This document shows positions 56,010 through 64,000 of a stretch of 64,000 nt of DNA, piece after piece (the first letter of the stretch is position 1; each line of letters starts with the position of its first letter). Source of the DNA: Sandaracinaceae bacterium (GTDB lineage Bacteria > Myxococcota_A > Polyangia > Polyangiales > Houyiibacteriaceae); NCBI GenBank assembly GCA_016706685.1, contig JADJJE010000053.1, forward strand, positions 1-64,000, in the 5' to 3' direction. The notes beneath the pieces were generated by a model. It was given only the letters and a program-made list of their open reading frames with translations, ran no database searches and was not told the origin of the DNA. A program made the position numbers and the translations under genes.

Positions 56010-56801
56010 CTACCAGATAAAGGGGATGAGCGCCTTGCGCTCCTTCGGATAGTCCGGGAAGCGCTCCTGGTACCACTTGTGGGTGGCGATGGCGCGCGGC
56101 ACCAGGTTGGCGGCGCTGATGGCGAAGATGTAGATGCCGGCCGGGGACCAGGTGAAGACGGCGAAGCCGATCCAGAACACCAGCTCGCTGAAGTAGCTGG
56201 GGTTGGTCACGTAGCGGAAGAGCCCGCCCTGCGGGATGCGATAGTGCCGCTCGCCGCGGGCCACCTCGTCCTTGGTGCGCAGCGTGCGCAGGATGTGGTC
56301 CGAGTGCAGGTTCACCAGTAGGCCGCCGTAGTAGAGGGTGACGCCCACGATGAAGCGCGGATCGGTGAACCACGCGGTGCCCCGCTCGGGGAACAGCGCC
56401 GTGGTCCAGGTGGCGTTCAGGTAGCCGTGGAGCGACGTGACCACCCAGCCGATCATGACCACCATGAGCCCGAAGCTGCTCTTCTGGCCCTTGGGCACGC
56501 GCATGAAGAGCGGCATGAGGAAGCCGCGGTTCAGGTAGTGCACGCCCCACACGAAAGCCACGAACATGGCGAACGGCTCCGCGCGCTCAGGGCTGCGCAG
56601 GTACACCCAGAAGAACAGCAGCGTGGCGGGCAGCTCCATCAGGAACCATCCGACGCGCGGGTCGAGCGACATCCCGAAGCGGTCGGTGGCGAAGCGGCCA
56701 TACGGGGACGCGATGAAGGGTGCCGCCACCAGCGTGAGCGCCACGATGGCGAAGGCGACGGTCAGGGCGAGGTTGAACGTGGGATCCGCGGTGAAGTTCA
56801 T
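56010..56801 (-). CDS. Steroid 5-alpha-reductase-like membrane protein
   Basis: 263 residues, about six transmembrane helices. The C-terminal half matches the 3-oxo-5-alpha-steroid 4-dehydrogenase domain: VGVTLYYGGLLVNLHSDHIL, YRIPQGGLFRYVTNPSYFSE, and a terminal ATHKWYQERFPDYPKERKAL. Family members reduce carbon-carbon double bonds in steroids or polyprenols with NADPH. Whether this one acts on a sterol is inference, though the nearby EXPERA gene encourages it. Confidence 0.85.
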   Translation of the reverse strand: MNFTADPTFNLALTVAFAIVALTLVAAPFIASPYGRFATDRFGMSLDPRVGWFLMELPATLLFFWVYLRSPERAEPFAMFVAFVWGVHYLNRGFLMPLFMRVPKGQKSSFGLMVVMIGWVVTSLHGYLNATWTTALFPERGTAWFTDPRFIVGVTLYYGGLLVNLHSDHILRTLRTKDEVARGERHYRIPQGGLFRYVTNPSYFSELVFWIGFAVFTWSPAGIYIFAISAANLVPRAIATHKWYQERFPDYPKERKALIPFIW

Positions 56802-56925
56802 GGCTGTCGACAGTGTCCTGGGGGGACCTGTCTCGTGACAGCGGAACCCGCCGAGATCAACGCGAACGAATCGCCCGTGGTCAATGCGTGGGGAGCCGGC
56901 GCGCTCGAATGGTAGGCTAGCGGGA

Positions 56926-59334
56926 GTGTCAGCGACGTCGAAAACCAAGCCCCCGCCCGCCAGTGGTGCCGATCTCGAGCGAGACCGGGTGCTCGAGAAC
57001 CTGCGCGCCAGTGAGCAGCGCCTCGCGGCGATCATCGAGAACTCACCCGGCGTGGCGGTCCAGGTGTACGACCGCGCGGGCCGCGTGCTCGAGTGGAACC
57101 GCGCGTCCGAGGCCATGTTCGGGTTCTCCCGTGAGGCGGCGCTGGGACGCACGCTCGACCAGCTCATCCACACCCAGGAGGCCGCCGACGCGTTCGTGGC
57201 CACCCTGGCGTCCATCGCCGCGAGCGGCGCGCCGGTAGGCCCAGCCGAGCACCACTTCAAGCGCCTCGATGGCTCGAACGGGGTGTGCCTGTCCACCATC
57301 TTCGCCATCCCGGGATCGCCGCGAGATCTCAACTTCGTGTGCATGGACGTGGACGTCACGGCGCTGCACGAGTCCAACGCGGCGTTGCGCGAGACGCGCA
57401 GTCGCTTCGAGGCCATCTTCCATCAGACCTTCCAGTTCATCGGCCTGCTGGACACGGCCGGCACGCTGCTCGAAGCCAACCGCAGCTCGCTCGAGTTCGC
57501 GGGTGTGAAGAACGAAGACGTGATTGGTCGCCCATTCTGGGAAGCCGTCTGGTGGTCTCACTCACCCGAGCAACAGGCGCTCCTGCGTGACGCCATCACC
57601 CGATCCGCGGCGGGCGAGTTCGTGCGCTTCGAGGCCATGCACTCACGCCCGGACGGCACACCCGCCTACGTGGACTTCTCGCTGAAGCCCGTGCGCGGAG
57701 ACGATGGGAAGGTCGTGCTGCTCATCCCGGAGGGCCGCGACATCAGCGACCTCAAGCACGCCGAGGCCGAGGTGCAGCGCCGCGTCGCGCGCTTCCGGTC
57801 CATCGCCGAGGCCATGTTCGACGCCCACTACGAGTGGGACGTGGCCACTCAGCGCATCTGGCGCAGCGACTCGTTCCTGCGCCTGGCGGGCACCGTGGAC
57901 GAGCACGACGGGGGCTACAGCTGGTGGCGAGATCGAGTCCACCCGGACGACTACGAGGCCGCGAGCGCCAGCATCGCGCACGCCGTCTCGGCCCACGTGC
58001 CGCGCTACGACATGCGCTACCGCTTCCGGGCGGCCGACGGGACGTACCGCTGGCTGGCGGATCGCGGGTGCCTCGAGTTCGCGGCGGACGGCTCGGTAGC
58101 CCGCACCGTGGGCGCCATCCGCGACGTGACCCACGAGGTGGAGGCCGAGGCGGCGCGCGAGGCCATGGAGGAGCGCATTCGCGCCAGCCAGAAGCTCGAG
58201 AGCCTGGGTCTCTTGGCGGGCGGCATCGCGCACGACTTCAACAACTTCCTGACGGGCGTGCTGGGCTACGCGGCGCTGGCCGAGATGGAGCTCCCGGAGC
58301 AGTCGCCCGCGCGCAAGTCGGTCACGCAGATCCAGTCGGTGGCGCTCCAGGCGGCGGAGCTCACGCGGCAGATGCTGGCGTACTCGGGGCGCGGCGCCTT
58401 CGTGGTGAAGCCCATGGGCCTGGACGCGCTGGTGGTGGAGATGCGCCCGCTCCTGGCCAAGGTCGTTTCGCGCAAGGCCCAGCTCAGCTTCATCTTGGCG
58501 CCGGCTCCCGTCCGGGCCGACGGGGCGCAGATGCGGCAGATCGTGATGAACCTCATCACCAACGCCTCGGACGCGCTGGGGTCGTCCACCGGACAGATCT
58601 CGGTGCGCACGGGCACACGAATCATGACCGCCGAGGACCTCGCGAGCCCGTTCTCCGACGCCACGTTGCCCGCCGGCGACTACGCCTACTTCGAGGTGCG
58701 CGACACGGGCGAAGGGATGACGGCCGAGACCCGGGCCCGCATCTTCGACCCCTTCTTCACCACCAAGGTGAAGGGACGAGGCCTCGGGCTGGCCGCCGTG
58801 TTGGGCATCGTGCGTGGTCATGGTGGGGTGGTCCATGTCGACAGCGAGGTGGGCCATGGCACCACCTTCCGGCTGGTGCTGCCGGTGGAGACGGCCACAC
58901 ACGCGCTGCCCACGGCAAGCCTGCAGGGAGCGCCGAGCCGTGGCGCGGGGGTGGTGCTCATCGTCGAGGACGAAGAGATGATCCGCAGCACCACGCGCAC
59001 CGCGCTCGAGCTGGCAGGCTTCGAGGTGCACGGCGCGTTCGACGGCCAAGACGGCATCGACGCCTACCACCGGCTCGGAGGCGCCGTGGACGTGGTGCTG
59101 TTGGACCTCACCATGCCCCGCAAGGGCGGCTGGGAGGTGCTGACCGAGCTGCGAGCGCTCCGCCCGGACCTGCCCGTCCTGCTCATGAGCGGCTTCGACC
59201 GGCCCGATGGCCGTGCGGGCATCGCTCCCGGCACGGTGTACGAATTCATCCAGAAGCCGTTCCACATGCGTGAGCTGGTGGAGCGCCTGTCCTCGATGAT
59301 GCCTGCCGCCCCCCATAAACAGACGAATTCGTAG
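56926..59334 (+). CDS. Hybrid sensor histidine kinase with three PAS domains and a receiver
   Basis: 802 residues. PAS domains at about 30-145 (LAAIIENSPGVAVQVYDRAG), 160-280 (FEAIFHQTFQFIGLLDTAG) and 295-410 (SIAEAMFDAHYEWDVATQR). HisKA with LAGGIAHDFNNFLTGVLGYA (His at about 434). HATPase with NLITNASDALGS and GRGLGLAAVLGIV. Receiver from about 680 with VLIVEDEEM, Asp in VVLLDLTMPRKGG, and FIQKPF. No membrane helix. GTG at 56926 (MSATSKTKPPPAS); an upstream ATG at 56884 would add 14 residues. An operon partner is not evident. Confidence 0.92.
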   Translation: MSATSKTKPPPASGADLERDRVLENLRASEQRLAAIIENSPGVAVQVYDRAGRVLEWNRASEAMFGFSREAALGRTLDQLIHTQEAADAFVATLASIAASGAPVGPAEHHFKRLDGSNGVCLSTIFAIPGSPRDLNFVCMDVDVTALHESNAALRETRSRFEAIFHQTFQFIGLLDTAGTLLEANRSSLEFAGVKNEDVIGRPFWEAVWWSHSPEQQALLRDAITRSAAGEFVRFEAMHSRPDGTPAYVDFSLKPVRGDDGKVVLLIPEGRDISDLKHAEAEVQRRVARFRSIAEAMFDAHYEWDVATQRIWRSDSFLRLAGTVDEHDGGYSWWRDRVHPDDYEAASASIAHAVSAHVPRYDMRYRFRAADGTYRWLADRGCLEFAADGSVARTVGAIRDVTHEVEAEAAREAMEERIRASQKLESLGLLAGGIAHDFNNFLTGVLGYAALAEMELPEQSPARKSVTQIQSVALQAAELTRQMLAYSGRGAFVVKPMGLDALVVEMRPLLAKVVSRKAQLSFILAPAPVRADGAQMRQIVMNLITNASDALGSSTGQISVRTGTRIMTAEDLASPFSDATLPAGDYAYFEVRDTGEGMTAETRARIFDPFFTTKVKGRGLGLAAVLGIVRGHGGVVHVDSEVGHGTTFRLVLPVETATHALPTASLQGAPSRGAGVVLIVEDEEMIRSTTRTALELAGFEVHGAFDGQDGIDAYHRLGGAVDVVLLDLTMPRKGGWEVLTELRALRPDLPVLLMSGFDRPDGRAGIAPGTVYEFIQKPFHMRELVERLSSMMPAAPHKQTNS

Positions 59335-59425
59335 CCCCGGGGGAGCGTCTACTTGCCGAAACCCCCACAAATGACTAACACCCGCCTCCGCGGGCATCTC
59401 GCCCCATCCTCAAGAGCAGGTAGTT

Positions 59426-61513
<2,088 letters not shown>

Positions 61514-61554
61514 GAAGACTCCGGCCCGCTAGGGCCGGGCACTAACCTGAAAGG

Positions 61555-61589
61555 CGCCTCCGTGATCGATCACGGGGGCGTTTCTCGTT
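61555..61589 (+). terminator. Rho-independent terminator after EF-G
   Basis: 13-bp stem CGCCTCCGTGATC/GATCACGGGGGCG with one mismatch, centred on a GATC junction, followed by TTTCTCGTT. A second hairpin (GGCCCGCTAGGGCC) lies just upstream. Starts 42 bp after the stop. Confidence 0.8.
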
Positions 61590-61634
61590 GTGACGGGGGG
61601 AGGTGATCGATCGGCCGGGGCGGGACGGGGGTCG

Positions 61635-61722
61635 CTGCGGGCACGGACGCGCTGGCGCGTCCTGTCGGTCCCCCCTGAAAGCGGCACTGCGCGCTACGCG
61701 CTCCGTTTGCTTTCTGGGTCCC
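61635..61722 (+). repeat. Left arm of 88-bp imperfect inverted repeat
   Basis: By eye, 68 of 88 positions match the reverse complement of 62086-62173 without a gap. Conserved blocks include CTGCGGG, CGCGCTGGCGC, CCCTGAAA and TTTCTGGG. The core between the arms carries no recognisable gene. Confidence 0.75.
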
Positions 61723-62085
61723 CCCCACGCCCTTGCCGAGGCCCGTCCCGCCCCGGCCATGCCAACCCTCGTGGAGAGAGCGCACCTGGGCGCAGCGGGG
61801 GGTCGCATGGGGCGCGCCCGGCCCGAGCGTTCCTTCATCCGGGTGGTACACACCTGCGACGCGCCGTGCTCGGACGTCCGTTCGCGCACAGTGCACATCG
61901 TCGGATCCGCCGCGCTCCCCACCCGCCGAACGAGCGCGTCGTGTTCCGTTGCGCCCTACGGACCCACCCGAGACCCGCGGAGTCCCGTGCCCAGTCCGAC
62001 GCACTCCCGCCCTGCCGAGCCCGTCGCGCCCCGCACGAGACGCCACCGCAGGAGGGGGAGCGGGCCCTGGGCAGCGGGGCTTGAT

Positions 62086-62173
62086 GGGCCCCAGAAAACG
62101 AACGCAGCGCGCAGCGCGGAGTGAAGTTTTCAGGGAGGTATCAGAGGGAGCGCCAGCGCGACCGGCCCCGCAG
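62086..62173 (-). repeat. Right arm of 88-bp imperfect inverted repeat
   Basis: Partner of the arm at 61635-61722, in opposite orientation, about 77 percent identical without gaps. Confidence 0.75.
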
Positions 62174-62325
62174 ATCAGGGCCTCGCTCTCCCTCCTCACG
62201 ATCCCGCCCCCGCACGGAAAGCTGCGGCCCCAGTCGGGATAGTAGTGCCGGACGGAGGGATGGCCTCTTGCGGTTCCCTCGATAGCTCCTACGATCAAGG
62301 AACCACGACACGGGAGAGACCCCTG

Positions 62326-63012
62326 ATGCAAGACTACTCGTCCGCCTATTCCCAAGCTGGCGTCGCCACCGACCGCTCCGGCTTCATCGTCAAGACCTAC
62401 CTCCATCTGCTGGGCGCCATCATGGCGTTCGTGGCCCTCGAGGTGGTCATCTTCGCGAGCGGTCTGGCTCTCCCCATGGCGCAGGCCATGATGAACACCA
62501 GCTGGTTGCTGGTGCTCGGCGGCTTCATGATGGTGAGCTGGATTGGCAGCCGCGTGGCGCAGACCGCCGAGTCGAAGCTGGCGCAGTACGCCGCGCTCGG
62601 GGCCTACGTGGTGGCCGAGGCGATCATCTTCGTGCCGCTCTTGCTCATGGCCAACATGCAGGCCGACGGCGTCATCAGCTCGGCGGCGGCGGTCACCGCC
62701 ATGGGCTTCGCGGGCCTCACGGCCGTGGCGTTCATCACCCGCAAGGACTTCAGCTTCCTGCGCGGCGTGCTGTTGTGGGGCGGCTTCGGGGTGCTGCTGC
62801 TCATCGTCTCGGGCGTCATCTTCGGCTTCGAGCTGGGCACGTTCTTCAGCGTGGGCATGGTGGTCTTCGCCGGCGCGGCCATCCTCTACGACACCTCGAA
62901 CATCATCCATCACTACCCCGAGGACCGCTACGTGGGCGCGTCGCTCGCGCTGTTTTCCTCGGTCGCGCTGCTGTTCTGGTACGTCCTGCGCATCTTCATG
63001 TCGCGCGACTGA
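62326..63012 (+). CDS. Bax inhibitor-1/YccA-family membrane protein
   Basis: 228 residues with seven transmembrane helices, from MQDYSSAYSQAG with GGGAGAG 7 nt upstream of the ATG. Typical family segments: TYLHLLGAIMAFVALEVVIF, AAAVTAMGFAGLTAVAFITR, VGMVVFAGAAILYDTSNIIH and YVGASLALFSSVALLFWYVL. Family members are proposed pH-dependent calcium channels or protease modulators. A few base pairs ahead of the M50 protease gene, so probably co-transcribed with it. Confidence 0.9.
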   Translation: MQDYSSAYSQAGVATDRSGFIVKTYLHLLGAIMAFVALEVVIFASGLALPMAQAMMNTSWLLVLGGFMMVSWIGSRVAQTAESKLAQYAALGAYVVAEAIIFVPLLLMANMQADGVISSAAAVTAMGFAGLTAVAFITRKDFSFLRGVLLWGGFGVLLLIVSGVIFGFELGTFFSVGMVVFAGAAILYDTSNIIHHYPEDRYVGASLALFSSVALLFWYVLRIFMSRD

Positions 63013-63017
63013 TCATC

Positions 63018-64000
63018 ATGCTGCACGACCCTGCGCCGCGACGTCCGCTCTCCCCGGGTGAGCTCTGGGGGGGCATCGGGCTCGCGGCGCTGTTGTTTGG
63101 GCTCTTCACGGCCGACACGCTGGTGCCGTTCCAGCCCCGCAAGCTGGCGTTCCCGCTGGTGCTGCTGTTCTGGGCGCCCGCGCTGGTGATCCACGAGTGC
63201 GGGCACGCGCTGGTGGCCCGGCTAGTGGGCTGGCGTGTGACGCAGATGGTGCTGGGGATGGGGCCCGAGCTCATGCGCTTTCACGTGGGCGAGACGCAGG
63301 TGGTGGTGCGCGCGCTGCTGGTGGAGGGCTACGTCACGCCTGCGCCGAAGCGGCCTGGCTCCGCTCGCCTGGCCAACGCGCTGGTCTACCTGGGCGGTCC
63401 GGGCGCCGAGCTGCTGGTGGCCGCGGGCATCGCGTTGGCCTGGGGCTGGGACCCGTTCTTCGTGCGCAGCGACGACTACCCGCTGCTCGCGTCCCAGAGC
63501 GCGGCGCTGGCGCTGATGATCGGCGCCGTGATGAACCTGGTCCCGCACCGCATGGCGGGTGCCCCCAATGACGGGCTCGGCATCTTGCTGAGCGCGGGGC
63601 TCGAGCCCCACCACTTCGACTACCGCCTGGCGCTGCCCGCGGAGCGCGAGGTGGAGCGCGCGCTGCACGCAGGCCAGCTGAGCCACGCGCGCGAGGTGGC
63701 CGAGCGCGAGGCCACGCTCCACCCCGAGAACGCTCACCTCGGGATGCTGGCGCTGCGCGTGGTGGCCGCCGAGGGCGACACGGAGGGCGCCATCACGCAG
63801 CTGGAAGCGCTCCGCGAGACGGCGCCCCGCAACCCGCTGGTGGAGGCCGAGCTGCTGCACACCGCGGCGCTCATCGCGCTGGGCAGCGGCGACCCCGAGC
63901 TGCTGGGACGGGCCGTGCAAGCGGTGCGGAGCGCCATGGAAGCGGGCGGCGCGGCCCCGAGCTACCTGGCCACACTGGGCGCGCTGCTGTTCGAGCAGGG
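63018..64000 (+). CDS. M50-family site-2 protease-like metalloprotease (3' end outside window)
   Basis: 327 codons visible, running off the window. The start lies 5 bp after the upstream stop. Transmembrane zinc protease core: PALVIHECGHALVARLVGWR (HECGH, HExxH-type motif, at about residue 59). A second motif follows in MNLVPHRMAGAPNDGLGI (NDG, the third ligand Asp), at about residue 185. From about 220 the chain is helical and TPR-like (ALHAGQLSHAREVAEREATL, GDTEGAITQLEALRET). Site-2 proteases cleave substrates within the membrane, often to release anti-sigma factors. The extra TPR-like tail suggests a substrate or adaptor contact. Confidence 0.85.
   Translation, partial: MLHDPAPRRPLSPGELWGGIGLAALLFGLFTADTLVPFQPRKLAFPLVLLFWAPALVIHECGHALVARLVGWRVTQMVLGMGPELMRFHVGETQVVVRALLVEGYVTPAPKRPGSARLANALVYLGGPGAELLVAAGIALAWGWDPFFVRSDDYPLLASQSAALALMIGAVMNLVPHRMAGAPNDGLGILLSAGLEPHHFDYRLALPAEREVERALHAGQLSHAREVAEREATLHPENAHLGMLALRVVAAEGDTEGAITQLEALRETAPRNPLVEAELLHTAALIALGSGDPELLGRAVQAVRSAMEAGGAAPSYLATLGALLFEQ

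Larger units (their letters stand above)
61590..62325. other. Gene-free 0.7-kb stretch with a long inverted repeat
   Basis: No convincing gene on either strand. Open frames here are low in similarity to anything and run through the GC-rich background. The region is dominated by an imperfect inverted repeat (61635-61722 and 62086-62173) around a 363-bp core. The last about 60 bp hold the ribosome-binding site (GGGAGAG) of the next gene. Confidence 0.6.

Noticed and set aside
61570..62913. 447-codon minus-strand open frame and several shorter frames around the inverted repeat
   Set aside because: Arg/Gly/Pro-rich without similarity; the minus-strand frame runs through the inverted repeat and into the antisense of the Bax-inhibitor-like gene.

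Overview
The window looks like a chromosomal segment of a Myxococcota (deltaproteobacterial, possibly Polyangiales/Sandaracinaceae-like) genome. The base composition is very GC-rich. Gene content points the same way: cysteine-rich repeat proteins, pentapeptide-repeat, RCC1-repeat and OB-fold lipoproteins, ECF sigma/anti-sigma pairs, hybrid histidine kinases, TonB-like C-terminal domains in unusual places, and many lipoproteins without an obvious family. The taxonomic call is inference from gene content; there is no rRNA in the window.

Layout. 0-4 kb: the 3' part of a giant cysteine-rich repeat protein that runs, through two frameshifts, into a beta-propeller (SBBP) repeat region. 4.1-10 kb: an accessory island, with an ardC antirestriction gene split by a complete IS66 element (8-bp target duplication and terminal inverted repeats visible), followed by two pentapeptide-repeat lipoprotein genes produced by a tandem duplication that also copied a piece of ardC. 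10-16 kb: lipoproteins, an ECF sigma factor with a translationally coupled anti-sigma/FecR/AgmX-like protein, a decayed four-helix-bundle (23S rRNA intervening-sequence type) gene inside a 43-bp perfect inverted repeat, and a polysaccharide deacetylase. 16-27 kb: trmB, a membrane-spermidine synthase fusion, a receiver-domain protein, valS, a Dabb protein, and a coupled SDR/Baeyer-Villiger monooxygenase pair. 27-44 kb: hypotheticals, an EamA transporter, a hybrid kinase, Sel1 and RCC1 lipoproteins, a DTW tRNA-modification enzyme, a GST, and an ECF sigma/anti-sigma/surface-repeat operon. 44-50 kb: a TonB-ExbB-ExbD operon divergent from a TonB-dependent receptor that carries its own TonB-like N-terminal domain, plus a lipoprotein. 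50-64 kb: RtcB, an OB-fold lipoprotein, EXPERA (EBP-like) and steroid 5-alpha-reductase-like membrane enzymes, an OmpA lipoprotein, a triple-PAS hybrid kinase, an EF-G, a long imperfect inverted repeat in a gene-free stretch, a Bax-inhibitor-1-like protein and the start of an M50 metalloprotease.

How the genes work together. The clearest functional unit is 41.7-50.2 kb: a sigma factor with its membrane anti-sigma factor and an outer-membrane-type protein, next to the energising complex (ExbB-ExbD-TonB) and the receptor it powers. An octamer (CGTTCAAA) recurs in both promoter regions. The SDR and the Baeyer-Villiger enzyme are coupled by an ATGA overlap and should act in sequence on one alcohol/ketone substrate.

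Data quality. At least eight genes, including the essential valS, are broken by a single-base indel at a short G or C run, and each is repaired by one base. I read these as residual homopolymer errors in the assembly rather than pseudogenes. I annotate such genes at full length and give the site. The ardC disruption by IS66 is real regardless of this.
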